Below the pieces are notes generated by a model. That model ran no database searches. It was not told where the DNA came from and saw only the letters and a list, made by a program, of their open reading frames with translations. From Alphaproteobacteria bacterium PA2 (GTDB lineage: Bacteria > Pseudomonadota > Alphaproteobacteria > Caulobacterales > Caulobacteraceae), in contig NKIZ01000001.1 of NCBI GenBank assembly GCA_002256425.1, forward strand, positions 2,825,001-2,889,000: a stretch of DNA of 64,000 bases, in the 5' to 3' direction. The translations under genes were made by a program, and so were the position numbers. Positions within the stretch are counted from its first letter, which is position 1. Each line of letters starts with the position of its first letter. This document shows, in pieces, positions 38,544 through 47,426 of this stretch.

Positions 38544-39631
38544 TTCATGGCCTCCGTTTTTGACGCAGCATCCAGCTGGGACATGATGTCAGCCCGGCCA
38601 CGATAACGCGCCTGGGCCTGAGCCAGGGCCGCGTCGCGCGCCTTCACATCGCCGAGTACGGAATAGGACCTGACCAGGCGCACCCAGCCATCGGGATCGT
38701 CCGGATTGGCCTTCAGCTTGTCGGCCAGGCTGGCCACCATGGAGCGGATCATGCCCATCTGGTCGCCGCCCACGGCAGGCGCCTCAGGCGAAGGCGCAGG
38801 ACGTGGAGCCAGGGCTTCCCGGATGGCTTGCTGGACATCCTGACGTCTGGGATCGCCCGAGGGCAGGTCTGCCTCAATGGCGCGGAGGGCGGCGACCGCG
38901 CCATCCCTGTCACCGGCCTGATCCCTGGCGCGGGCCAGGTGGAACCTGGCGACCATGGCCTTGGGGTCGCGCTTGATGGCCTCCTGGAAAGCGTTCTGCG
39001 CGGCCTCGGACTCCTGGCCATCGGCCTGGATCACGAGGACTTCACCCAGCATTTCCCAAAGATCCGCCCTTTGGGGCGCCAGGGTGATCGCCTTGCGCAG
39101 GGCCCGGGCGGCGCCCGACGGATTTTGCGACTGGGTTTCTGCAAGGGCCAGGTAACGGAGACCTTCAGGGTCAGGCCGCTGCGCCGTGACCTGGCGCAGG
39201 ATCACAACCATTTCCGGCGCCGTCAGCTGGCCTGGATCGGTCGCCCGCCACTTTGCGATCCGCGCGAACATGGGCTGGTCCTGGAGGCTCGACGAACCGA
39301 CCAGCAGATAGAGCGCCAGAGCTGACGCGCCGACCACAGCCACCACCCCGGCTACCCAGGGCCTTTCGGTGGTTGCAGAACTCCAGACTGCGGCCTGATG
39401 GTCAGCAGCGCCCAGTAGGCGCCGCCCGGCCTCGGCCTTGGCCGTCGCATGCTCATCCGGATCGAGAAGTCCGTTGTCCGCCAGGGCGTCCAGCTCGCCA
39501 AGCTGACGGCGATAGACATCCAGCGTCGGGTCGCCCGACCCGCCGTTTGACGCAGCGCCTGCTGCGCGGAGCAGAATAACTATGGCTGCGGCGGCGGAGA
39601 GTGCGCCCGCGGCCACCCAGAGGGTGATCAT
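38540..39631 (-). CDS. ccmI: Cytochrome c biogenesis protein CcmI (CycH)
   Basis: 363 residues. Two N-terminal membrane helices (residues 3-22 and about 95-115) bracket a cytoplasmic loop with the family feature YRRQLGELDALADNGLLDPDE. The C-terminal part is a periplasmic TPR-like domain (LRYLALAETQSQNPSGAARALRKAI..) that binds the apocytochrome C-terminus and delivers it to CcmF/CcmH. It is the first gene of the cycHJKL-type operon. ccmA, ccmB, ccmC and ccmG are not in the window. Confidence 0.93.
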   Translation of the reverse strand: MITLWVAAGALSAAAAIVILLRAAGAASNGGSGDPTLDVYRRQLGELDALADNGLLDPDEHATAKAEAGRRLLGAADHQAAVWSSATTERPWVAGVVAVVGASALALYLLVGSSSLQDQPMFARIAKWRATDPGQLTAPEMVVILRQVTAQRPDPEGLRYLALAETQSQNPSGAARALRKAITLAPQRADLWEMLGEVLVIQADGQESEAAQNAFQEAIKRDPKAMVARFHLARARDQAGDRDGAVAALRAIEADLPSGDPRRQDVQQAIREALAPRPAPSPEAPAVGGDQMGMIRSMVASLADKLKANPDDPDGWVRLVRSYSVLGDVKARDAALAQAQARYRGRADIMSQLDAASKTEAMK

Positions 39632-39674
39632 GCCCTGGGTTTAGCGGGTTTAGGCGTCGCGCGCGAGGGGGCGA

Positions 39675-41045
39675 TCAGCCATATTTGGCATGATCCCGAC
39701 GTTCATTGTCTGTGGCGGCGACAATGCGCCGACGCACGAGGTCAGCGCTGACAGAGTCCCTGACCAGTTCCAGGAATTCGGCCGCATAAGTCAGATGGGT
39801 CACGGCGAGATCGAAGTCTTCGACTTCATGATCGCGCATCAAAGCCAGACCGTCTTCCGCATAGCGGTCCAGCACCTCGGCGGCGGACTCGCAGATCTTG
39901 GTCCTGGCGGCGGCGAAGCCCCCAAGGTTCGCGCTGGCCCGGATCGCCTCCATGAAGGTGAGCAGGGTTCTGGCGTTGTTGATGTCTTCCGCCTTTGCCG
40001 GGACCGTCATGCGGGGCACCTTGCGGCTGGCATGGGCGCCCCGGACCGTATGGTAAGGCAGGGCCGCGCCGATCAGGGCCTCGGTCTTGCGCATGCGCGT
40101 CTCGACCGCCGCAGCGAGGGTCTGCTTCTGCTTCTGGACCCTGGCGCCCCAGCCGCTGTCGCGGGTGAATTCAATGCCGGCTTCAAGTTCGGAGATCTGA
40201 CGCGCCACCAGCTTGACGAGGCCGGCAGCGTTCCTGGCTTCTTCCGGGGTCTTGGTGTGATCGAAACGGCCGATCTGCGCCAGATTCACGTCGATCAGGT
40301 CCATGACCCGGGTCGGGAAGGATGAGAGCTCGGAATCCCCGAGATAGCGCTGACTTGGCCGATCCATGACCAGGCTGATCAAACGGATGATCATCCAGGG
40401 TTCTTCCATGCTGGACGCCAGCATTTCAAACAGCAGGGGGCCATTGTCTTCGGAAATCGCCGTAGCGTCCCTGTAGGTCACCCGCAGGGCGGCGGCCCGT
40501 TCCTCGTTGGGACGTGCAACCCAGTCGGCCAGACGATAGGTCGCATCCCGAACCAGGGGCGCCAGGGCAAGACACCTGCAGAAGGTCTCGCCAAGTTTCG
40601 GATTGACCTCGTTGAGACTGCCCGCGGCAGCCACATAGGCATTGGAACTTCCATCCCGCAAACCTTCGAGCACGCGCCGCAGGAGGCCGTTCAGAGGGCC
40701 GGTCCGGGTTTCTGCGGTGGCCCCTTCCAGCAATCTCTCGACCATGGAGACCTGGTCCGGTGCTTCTTCCTTCAGCGCTTTCCAGATGAGCGGCAGGGCA
40801 GAGCGCGGAAAGACCAGGCGATCCTTGACCCTGGCCGGGTCGTCGAACATGCGGAGCACAGGTGAGAAGACCGTGTCGCGGAAACGCCTGTCCATCATCT
40901 CGTGGGACACCAGATTCCGGACTTCCGACAGGGCAGCATCATTGGCGCCCGCAAGGGCGGAGTGCAGGCCCCCGACCACGCTGTCTGGCGATGACGCCAT
41001 CAGCATGCGTACGATCTCGATTTTGCGGTCAGACAGACCGGACAT
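39675..41045 (-). CDS. Uncharacterised helical protein, 456 residues
   Basis: The protein starts at ATG 41045 with CTGGAG seven bases upstream. It is almost wholly alpha-helical by residue pattern, with repeated leucine/alanine-rich helices, and no signal or membrane segment. I do not recognise a family with confidence. The spacing of helices and the N-terminus (SDRKIEIVRMLMASSPDSVV) resemble the HEAT-like DUF2336 proteins of the same bacteria, one of which is at 53509-54609, but the match is weak. It is transcribed alone: ccmI starts 44 bases downstream and a kinase operon ends 107 bases upstream. An inverted repeat AGTAC-TGC-GTACT lies just before the ribosome site. Confidence 0.75.
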   Translation of the reverse strand: MSGLSDRKIEIVRMLMASSPDSVVGGLHSALAGANDAALSEVRNLVSHEMMDRRFRDTVFSPVLRMFDDPARVKDRLVFPRSALPLIWKALKEEAPDQVSMVERLLEGATAETRTGPLNGLLRRVLEGLRDGSSNAYVAAAGSLNEVNPKLGETFCRCLALAPLVRDATYRLADWVARPNEERAAALRVTYRDATAISEDNGPLLFEMLASSMEEPWMIIRLISLVMDRPSQRYLGDSELSSFPTRVMDLIDVNLAQIGRFDHTKTPEEARNAAGLVKLVARQISELEAGIEFTRDSGWGARVQKQKQTLAAAVETRMRKTEALIGAALPYHTVRGAHASRKVPRMTVPAKAEDINNARTLLTFMEAIRASANLGGFAAARTKICESAAEVLDRYAEDGLALMRDHEVEDFDLAVTHLTYAAEFLELVRDSVSADLVRRRIVAATDNERRDHAKYG

Positions 41046-41061
41046 TCGATGCTCCAGGCGC

Positions 41062-41074
41062 AGTACTGCGTACT
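41062..41074. promoter_or_regulatory. Inverted repeat AGTAC-TGC-GTACT
   Basis: It lies 17-29 bases upstream of the ATG at 41045, where a repressor could block transcription or the RNA could fold near the ribosome site. Function is unknown. Confidence 0.3.
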
Positions 41075-41152
41075 AACTGGGCATTGTTACACGACCGAGG
41101 GTTAAGGCTATCCAAAGATGAATTGCGGTTTTCCCTTACCCATCAATGGGTT

Positions 41153-42541
41153 TCAGGACTGAGCGCGCGGCAGCCTCAAGGTCACAAGCAGGCCGCCCAG
41201 GCGCGACTGGCCAAGGCTGAGACCGCCACCATATGAACGCGCCAATTCGTCAATGATATTGAGACCCAGACCGGATCCGGGTGCGGATTCATCCAGCCGG
41301 GCGCCCCGGGGCAGCACAGCCGACATCTGATCTTTCGTCAGCCCGGGACCATCGTCTTCAACGGTCAGGGTCATCTGCTCTTCAGAGTCGGCAATGCTCC
41401 GCACGCGAACCCTTGAATGTCCCCACTTGCAGGCGTTTTCCATGGCGTTCCCCGCCAGTTCCAGCAGGTCCTGTCGCTCGCCCAGAAAGAACAGGTCCTC
41501 ATCGGCGTCCCAGTCGATCGCCATGGGCTTTGAGGCATGAATCCGTCCCAGGGTCCGTGAGAGCTCATCCAGGACCTCAGCGACGGAAGTCCGCTCGCCA
41601 AGTCCCTGGGTGCGGGCGGCGGCCCTGGCGCGGCGCAGGTGGTGATCGACCTGACGCCTCATGGCCTCGGCCTGCCGCGTGACCACGCCCGCCAGGTCGC
41701 CAGGCTGCTGCTCAGCCTCGGTCAGCATGACGGAGAGCGGAGTCTTCAGGGCGTGGGCCAGGTTGCCGACGTGGGTGCGCTGCCGCTCGACCACTTCCTG
41801 GTTGTGCGCCATCAGGGCGTTCAGTTCCGCGGCAAGTGGCGTCAGCTCTGTGGGGTAAGCGCCGACAATATGATCGGACTTGCCGCGCCGCACTTCTGCA
41901 ATCTCCCGACGCAGGGCGAAGAGCGGATTGAGGCCCACGCGCACCTGGATGACGACAGCCGCCACCAGGCCCGCGCCCAGCAGGAGCAGGACAGCCGCCG
42001 TGGCGGTGGTGAAACTGCGGATATCCCGGTTGAGTCCCGTACGGTCCTCACCGGCCATGAAGATCAGGGGCGCGGCGCTCCCCGGAAGCTTAACCTGCGA
42101 CGCCAGCGCCCTGACCGGTTCGGACATCGGCCCCCGCGTGTCATAGCTGACCGCCTGCCCCGGATTTGCCGCGAGACGCTGGACCAGATCCGGCGGGCCT
42201 TTCAGTTCGGAGTCCCAGAGGGACCTGGACCTGACCAGAATACGAAGACCCTTGTCGGGTGTCGGACGTGCGATCTGCCAGTATTTTCCGGAATAGGCCC
42301 TGAGGGCGCGCAGGTCCGTGAGCGCTGGCGCCGCGATCCCGCCATCAGCCCTGGGGGTGGATCCCGCCACCAGATTGTCGATCAGTTCCGCCAGACCCTG
42401 ATCAAACCGCCTCAGGGCCGCCTGCTGGAACAGCAGGGCCATGACAAGGGCCGAGACCAACAGCACGGCAAGCGACCAGCCTGCCGCCAGAAAGATCAGG
42501 CGGCGGACAAGGGATGGCCGACGGAAGAGCTCGAACCTCAC
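41153..42541 (-). CDS. PhoQ-like membrane sensor histidine kinase
   Basis: 462 residues. Two membrane helices (about 15-37 and 170-192) enclose a periplasmic domain of about 130 residues. The H-box reads NLAHALKTPLSVM, the form found in PhoQ-like kinases, and the ATPase domain has GNAMENACKWG, DDGPGLT and GSGLGLNII. Its ATG overlaps the stop of the upstream regulator gene (ATGA). With the PepSY-protein gene it makes a three-gene operon whose periplasmic members could sense cations or envelope stress. Confidence 0.92.
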   Translation of the reverse strand: MRFELFRRPSLVRRLIFLAAGWSLAVLLVSALVMALLFQQAALRRFDQGLAELIDNLVAGSTPRADGGIAAPALTDLRALRAYSGKYWQIARPTPDKGLRILVRSRSLWDSELKGPPDLVQRLAANPGQAVSYDTRGPMSEPVRALASQVKLPGSAAPLIFMAGEDRTGLNRDIRSFTTATAAVLLLLGAGLVAAVVIQVRVGLNPLFALRREIAEVRRGKSDHIVGAYPTELTPLAAELNALMAHNQEVVERQRTHVGNLAHALKTPLSVMLTEAEQQPGDLAGVVTRQAEAMRRQVDHHLRRARAAARTQGLGERTSVAEVLDELSRTLGRIHASKPMAIDWDADEDLFFLGERQDLLELAGNAMENACKWGHSRVRVRSIADSEEQMTLTVEDDGPGLTKDQMSAVLPRGARLDESAPGSGLGLNIIDELARSYGGGLSLGQSRLGGLLVTLRLPRAQS

Positions 42542-43230
42542 GCTTCGCCCGCGGCGTCCTTGAGTTCGCTGGCCGGCGCCGTCAGGCGATAGCCCAGGCC
42601 GCGCACTGTATCGATCCGGTCAGATCCGATCTTCTTGCGAACCCGGCCGATGAAGACTTCGATCGTATTGGAGTCCCGGTCGAAGTCCTGATCGTAGAGA
42701 TGCTCGACCAGCTCGGTCCGGCTGATGACCCTGCCGTGGTGCATCATCAGATAGTGCAGCAGGCGATATTCCAGCGAAGTCAGTCGCAGGGGTTCGCCAT
42801 TGACGCTGGCCCGGGCGGCCCGGGGATCAAGGCGCAGGCCGCCGACGGCAAGACTGGGTGCGGCATGGCCGGCCGACCGGCGCAGCAGGGCGCGAAGGCG
42901 GGCCAGAAGCTCTTCGGTATGGAAGGGCTTGGTCAGGTAATCGTCCGCTCCGGCGTCAAACCCGGCGACCTTTTCGCTCCAGGCGCCGCGGGCCGTCAGG
43001 ATCAGGACAGGGGTCGATACATTGCCGCGGCGCCAGCGCTCCAGAACCGAGACACCGTCCACCCTGGGCAGGCCCAGGTCCAGGATCACGGCGTCATAGG
43101 GCTCGGTCTCGCCAAGGAACTGGGCTTCTTCGCCATCGGTGGCGTGATCGACAGCATAGCCTGCATCAGCAAGTGCGGCCTTGAGCTGCCGCGACAGGTC
43201 TTTGTCGTCTTCGACGAGGAGAATTCGCAT
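42538..43230 (-). CDS. PhoP-like OmpR-family response regulator
   Basis: 230 residues. Receiver: EDD at 7-9, phospho-acceptor Asp51 in VILDLGLPRVDG, Lys101 in LTKPFHTEEL. The C-terminal winged helix has SLEYRLLHYLMMHHGRVISR and ends VRGLGYRL. It is 10 bases downstream of a PepSY-protein gene and overlaps the kinase gene by 4 bases. Residue patterns place it in the PhoP/QseB branch. Confidence 0.93.
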   Translation of the reverse strand: MRILLVEDDKDLSRQLKAALADAGYAVDHATDGEEAQFLGETEPYDAVILDLGLPRVDGVSVLERWRRGNVSTPVLILTARGAWSEKVAGFDAGADDYLTKPFHTEELLARLRALLRRSAGHAAPSLAVGGLRLDPRAARASVNGEPLRLTSLEYRLLHYLMMHHGRVISRTELVEHLYDQDFDRDSNTIEVFIGRVRKKIGSDRIDTVRGLGYRLTAPASELKDAAGEA

Positions 43231-43240
43231 GTCGGAGTCC

Positions 43241-43573
43241 CTAGCCGCCCTGACGGCCGATGATCTGGCCGGACTGGGCGTCGACGATGAAGATGATCAC
43301 CCGGTTGTCCGGGGTCTGCCACTGAACGAAATAGGCGGCGCGACCGTTCACGTCGCCCAGGGTCGTGTTCAGCTGCCGCCCGGGCGTGCGGGCGGAGATC
43401 TGGGCGATGACGGCGGCCAGAGGCACATGGCGCCCGCCGCGGACGGCGTCCAGGGCGCGGTCCTGCTCGCCGGCGCCGAAGGATGGCCGGTCAAATCCGC
43501 GATAGCCCTGCGCTGTCGCCGGGACCGGGGTCACGGCGAGCAGCAGAACGGCAATGGCGAAAAGTCGCGTCAT
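43241..43573 (-). CDS. Small exported PepSY-domain protein
   Basis: 110 residues with a signal peptide ending in PATAQ. The core ALDAVRGGRHVPLAAVIAQI... followed by AAYFVQWQTPDNRVIIFIVDAQSGQIIG is a PepSY domain, a small periplasmic module found beside metallopeptidases and PhoP/PhoQ-like systems. It is the first gene of the PepSY-RR-HK operon, and such proteins often modulate the partner kinase. The exact role here is inferred from position only. Confidence 0.85.
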   Translation of the reverse strand: MTRLFAIAVLLLAVTPVPATAQGYRGFDRPSFGAGEQDRALDAVRGGRHVPLAAVIAQISARTPGRQLNTTLGDVNGRAAYFVQWQTPDNRVIIFIVDAQSGQIIGRQGG

Positions 43574-43656
43574 GCAATCTGTCCTAGGCCTCCGTGACTG
43601 AACCCAGCCTGAATGACTGATTTATTTCAGCCTAGTCCCATTCTGTCACTTTCCGC

Positions 43657-44550
43657 CTAACGCTTGCGGGGAGTGTAGGGCCTCTTGGTCCGCCATTTCT
43701 CGGCAAAGGCGATCAGTTCGTCGTCCGGGGTTTCCGGTAGGACCAGCACCAGCCGGGCGATCAGATCGCCCCGCTTTCCGTTGGGATCAGACAGCCCCTT
43801 GCCTTTGAGCCTCAGGGCCTGACCGGAATTTGCGCCCTTGGGAACTGTCATGGTCACGGCGCCGTCCGGCGTTGGCGCCTGGACCTTGCCCCCCAGTATG
43901 GCGTCCGGAACCGACACAGGCAGGTCCATGACCAGAACCTCGCCCTCGCGGCGATAGGTCGCGTGCGGGCGAATGATCAGTTCGATAATGGCGTCCCCCG
44001 GCCCCGCACGGCCAGGCGACCCCTGCCCCTTGAGGCGCAGGGACTGACCGTCTTCCGCGCCCCGGGGGATGGTCATGTCGATGGTGCGGCCATCGGAAAA
44101 GGATATGCGCTTCTTGCCGCCATGAATGGCGTCTTCCAGATCGATCTCGACCTTGGCCCGGACATCGGAGCCCTTGGGGGCGAAGCCGCCGCCGCCGCCG
44201 CCGCGTCCACGCCCCAGTATGTCGCCAAACAGGTCGCTCAGATCGACGCCGTCGAAGGCTGCGCCCCTCTGTCCGCCGCCGAAGGGCGAGCCCCCCGGCT
44301 GGCCGCCAAATCCCCGGAAGGATTCCCGGCCATCGGCGTCGATCTCGCCAGCGTCGAACTTCCGGCGCTTTTCCACATCGCCCAGGATGTCGAAGGCGGC
44401 GCTCACCTGCTTGAATTTTTCCTCAGCCGCCTTGTTCCCGGGATTGGTGTCGGGGTGGTGCTGTTTGGCGAGCTTGTGGAACGCCTTGCGGATCTCGGCG
44501 GCCGAGGCGCCGCGGGAAACGCCAAGCTCCAGATAGGGGTCACGCGCCAA
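43657..44550 (-). CDS. DnaJ-like co-chaperone (CbpA class, no zinc finger)
   Basis: 297 residues from a TTG start at 44550 with GGAG about 10 bases before it. The J-domain carries the HPD motif (KQHHPDTNPGN) that stimulates DnaK ATPase. A Gly/Phe-rich linker (SFRGFGGQPGGSPFGGG...) follows, then two DnaJ C-terminal beta-domains. There is no CxxCxGxG zinc-finger region, which separates it from DnaJ proper. Such proteins help DnaK with protein folding or stress. The upstream intergenic region contains an AATGTTG-N8-CAACATT inverted repeat. Confidence 0.9.
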   Translation of the reverse strand: MARDPYLELGVSRGASAAEIRKAFHKLAKQHHPDTNPGNKAAEEKFKQVSAAFDILGDVEKRRKFDAGEIDADGRESFRGFGGQPGGSPFGGGQRGAAFDGVDLSDLFGDILGRGRGGGGGGFAPKGSDVRAKVEIDLEDAIHGGKKRISFSDGRTIDMTIPRGAEDGQSLRLKGQGSPGRAGPGDAIIELIIRPHATYRREGEVLVMDLPVSVPDAILGGKVQAPTPDGAVTMTVPKGANSGQALRLKGKGLSDPNGKRGDLIARLVLVLPETPDDELIAFAEKWRTKRPYTPRKR

Positions 44551-44617
44551 GGAAGTGTTTCTCCGTCATCAGCCTGTCAGCTTCCACTTATGCAGTATAA
44601 TCGGTGGCGCAAGGGCG

Positions 44618-44639
44618 AATGTTGCAAAAATACAACATT
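44618..44639. promoter_or_regulatory. Inverted repeat AATGTTG-N8-CAACATT
   Basis: A perfect 7+8+7 repeat lies between the ycgN-type gene and the DnaJ-like gene, 68 bases upstream of the latter. A TATACT sequence (possible -10 element) lies downstream of it on the minus strand. It could be an operator or a weak terminator of the preceding gene; no T-run follows. Confidence 0.35.
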
Positions 44640-44644
44640 TCGGG

Positions 44645-45106
44645 TCAGCGACCGCGTTCTTCCAGCAGATCCGGCGCCAGGTGCTCCAGGGCGTCTTCCT
44701 CGCCATCCAGGTCGGCTTCACTGATGGTCTCGCCCCGAACAGAGACCCCCGCCCGGTGGACGCTTTCGGGGTCACCGCTGATCAAGGGATGCCAGTCCGC
44801 CAGACCCCGCCCCTCATTTATCCTGCGATAGGCGCAGGACAGGGGCATCCAGGCCAGGGTCCGGACGTTCTGCGGGGTCAGCTTGATGCAATCGGGCACG
44901 TGAGCCTTGCGATTGGCATAATCGGAACAGTGGCAGGCTTCGGAATCAAACAGGCGGCAATGCACCCTCGCCGGAACGATTTCACCGGTATCTTCGTCCT
45001 CGAAGCGGATCAGACAGCAAAGCCCGCACCCATCGCACAGGCTTTCCCATTCCCGATCAGACATCTGATCTAGACGTTTTGTTTCCCAATAGGGTCGTAT
45101 GGCCAT
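44645..45106 (-). CDS. YcgN-family cysteine-cluster protein (UPF0260)
   Basis: 153 residues beginning [24 protein letters not shown]. It contains CDGCGLCC and further spaced cysteines (HCRLF, CHCSDY, DCIKL, SCAYR), the pattern of the YcgN/YkgJ-type zinc- or iron-binding CxxC family. There is no signal peptide. Function is not established for the family. It is divergent from the PBP gene and upstream of the DnaJ-like gene. Confidence 0.9.
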   Translation of the reverse strand: MAIRPYWETKRLDQMSDREWESLCDGCGLCCLIRFEDEDTGEIVPARVHCRLFDSEACHCSDYANRKAHVPDCIKLTPQNVRTLAWMPLSCAYRRINEGRGLADWHPLISGDPESVHRAGVSVRGETISEADLDGEEDALEHLAPDLLEERGR

Positions 45107-45161
45107 CTCCTCTATGGTTTAGCGCAAATTCACCCTGTCCGTCCCGCCCTGCTTTTCGAAT

Positions 45162-47378
45162 ATGACTGAAGATCCCGATCAGCCCCCGAAACGATCGACG
45201 GATGCCTCGCAAGGCTCCGGCGAGGGCGCGGCTGATGGGCAGGTCGGACCAGCCGAAACCTATCGCGCCGACCTGCCAAAACCCGGCAGGCCCAGGCGGC
45301 CAAGGCCGCCCCCCCGCAAGCCAGGGGAACCCAGGCCCCGGCCCAGATGGGGCTGGAAGTTCTGGCTGATCTCCATTGTCCTTGGGGTCTTTCTGGCTGG
45401 CCTGTCAGCCCTGTTCAGCGGATATGCCTTCGTCCAGGAGCACTATCTCCAGGACGTGCCCGAGACGCCGGCCAAGGAGCAGCTGGATGTCATCAACCGT
45501 GCGCCTGCCATCAGATTTTTCGACAGATCGGGAACCCTGATCGCCTCGCGGGGACCAAAATACGGCGACCGCATGCGGCTGGGCCAACTGCCCGCCTATG
45601 TGCCGCAGGCCTTCATGGCGGCGGAAGACCGGCGGTTCTACCAGCATGGCGCCCTGGACTATGTCGGCATAGCCCGGGCTGTGGTGGTGAACTATCAGGC
45701 CGGCCGGATCGTGCAGGGCGGCTCGACCCTGACCCAGCAGCTGGCCAAGAGCCTGTTCCTGACGCCTGACCAGACCCTGAAGCGCAAGGTGCAGGAGGCT
45801 GTGGTCGCCCGACGCCTGGCCCGGATGCTGACCAAGGACGAGCTGCTGGAGCTCTACCTGAACCGCACCTATTTCGGGGCCAACACCTTCGGCATTGATG
45901 CGGCTTCAAGGACCTATTTCGGCAAGCCGGCCAGCAAGCTGACCCTGGCGGAGTCCGCCCTTCTGGCGGCCCTGCCAAAGGCGCCCACCCGCATGGCCCT
46001 GACCCACAACATGGCTGGCGCCCTGCAGCGCCAGAGGCTGATCCTGAACACCATGGTGGAAGAAGGCTGGATCACGCCACAGGAACAGGCCGCCGCCCTG
46101 GCAAATCCGCCAAAGCTGTCGGACCAGGAAGCCGCCATTGACGGGGTCATGGGCTATGCCCTGGACTACGCCACCAATGAAGTCCTGAAGCTGGCGCCCG
46201 CCAACAGCCCCGACCTGATGGTGCGCCTGACCATAGACACCTCCCTTCAGCAGGCCGGGTCTGAATCCCTGCGGCAGGTCATACGGGGAGATGGCGCAAA
46301 GGCCGGCGCGAGCCAGGGCGCCCTTCTGGCCCTTTCCCCCGAGGGGGCGATCCGCGTCATGGTCGGCGGGGTCGACTATAACCAGAGTGTCTTCAACCGG
46401 GCGGTCCAGGCCAGGCGCCAGCCCGGCTCAAGCTTCAAACCCATCATCTACGCCGCCGCGCTGGAAAAAGGGGTTTTGCCAACTGACACGGTGATCGACG
46501 GCCCCATCCGCTTTGGCGACTGGGCGCCCAGGAACTATGGCGGCGGCTATCGCGGCGCCGTCACCGTAGAGACCGCACTTGCCCAATCCATCAACACGGT
46601 GGCGGTGAAGCTGGCCCAGCAGGTTGGCGGCCCGGCCATAAGCCAGATCGCGGCGCGCTTCGGATTTACCGGCATTCCGGCCAATCCGGACCTTTCGGTC
46701 GCCCTTGGCGCTTATGAGGCGCCGCTGATCGAGATGGTTTCAGCCTTTCAGGTCTTCCAGAACCAGGGTCAGTCCCTCCGCCCCTATATTGTGGATGAGA
46801 TCCAGACCAATTCGGGCGAACAGCTCTATCTGCACCAGACCGCATCACCCCTGCCCGTCTATGACATTGTCCATACCAGCATGATGGTTCGGATGATGGA
46901 GAAGGTGGTCACCAGCGGCACCGGAACCCGGGCCGCCTTCGGCCGGCCGGCAGCGGGCAAGACCGGCACCAGCCAGAACTGGCGCGACGCCTGGTTCGTC
47001 GGCTTCACCCCCGACTACGTCGCCGGGGTCTGGGTCGGCAATGACGACAATTCGCCCATGAACAAGGTCACGGGCGGCGTGGTTTCGGCCGAGATCTGGC
47101 GCCGTTTCATGATTACGGCCCACACGGACCTCCCGAGCCGGGATTTTGACTGGCTCATCGCCGACCCCACCCTTCCGCCCGAAGAGGTCGAGATTCCGGA
47201 GGTCGAACCCGAACCTGAAGTCCGTCACAGTGATCCGCGGGGCGCCTTCTACGACGACCTGTCCAGCGACTTCGGCTCGGCGCAGGGTGAGCAGCCGCGT
47301 CCCGAAGACCTACCCTATGACCAACCCTATGTGGATGAGCGGCCCCGTCCTTATGAGCCGCCGCCTGAACCCTATTGA
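45162..47378 (+). CDS. Class A penicillin-binding protein (PBP1A type)
   Basis: 738 residues. A Pro/Arg-rich cytoplasmic tail of about 60 residues precedes one membrane anchor (FWLISIVLGVFLAGLSALFSG). The glycosyltransferase domain has EDRRFYQHGALD with the catalytic Glu, and GGSTLTQQLAK. The transpeptidase domain has GSSFKPI (nucleophile Ser), SINT and KTGTSQNW. A C-terminal extension rich in Glu, Pro and Asp follows. It polymerises lipid II and cross-links peptidoglycan from the periplasmic side. Caulobacter has several class A paralogues, so I give no symbol. A perfect hairpin spans its stop codon. Confidence 0.94.
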   Translation: MTEDPDQPPKRSTDASQGSGEGAADGQVGPAETYRADLPKPGRPRRPRPPPRKPGEPRPRPRWGWKFWLISIVLGVFLAGLSALFSGYAFVQEHYLQDVPETPAKEQLDVINRAPAIRFFDRSGTLIASRGPKYGDRMRLGQLPAYVPQAFMAAEDRRFYQHGALDYVGIARAVVVNYQAGRIVQGGSTLTQQLAKSLFLTPDQTLKRKVQEAVVARRLARMLTKDELLELYLNRTYFGANTFGIDAASRTYFGKPASKLTLAESALLAALPKAPTRMALTHNMAGALQRQRLILNTMVEEGWITPQEQAAALANPPKLSDQEAAIDGVMGYALDYATNEVLKLAPANSPDLMVRLTIDTSLQQAGSESLRQVIRGDGAKAGASQGALLALSPEGAIRVMVGGVDYNQSVFNRAVQARRQPGSSFKPIIYAAALEKGVLPTDTVIDGPIRFGDWAPRNYGGGYRGAVTVETALAQSINTVAVKLAQQVGGPAISQIAARFGFTGIPANPDLSVALGAYEAPLIEMVSAFQVFQNQGQSLRPYIVDEIQTNSGEQLYLHQTASPLPVYDIVHTSMMVRMMEKVVTSGTGTRAAFGRPAAGKTGTSQNWRDAWFVGFTPDYVAGVWVGNDDNSPMNKVTGGVVSAEIWRRFMITAHTDLPSRDFDWLIADPTLPPEEVEIPEVEPEPEVRHSDPRGAFYDDLSSDFGSAQGEQPRPEDLPYDQPYVDERPRPYEPPPEPY

Positions 47379-47390
47379 GCGAATAGGGTT
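47368..47390 (+). terminator. Hairpin spanning the PBP stop codon
   Basis: AACCCTATT-GAGCG-AATAGGGTT, a perfect 9-bp stem with a 5-base loop that contains part of the TGA stop. There is no T-run. It could slow 3' exonucleases or attenuate transcription into uup, 36 bases downstream. Confidence 0.4.
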
Positions 47391-47426
47391 GGATGCCGCC
47401 GCCGGGCCGGGTATGTCGGGCGCCAC

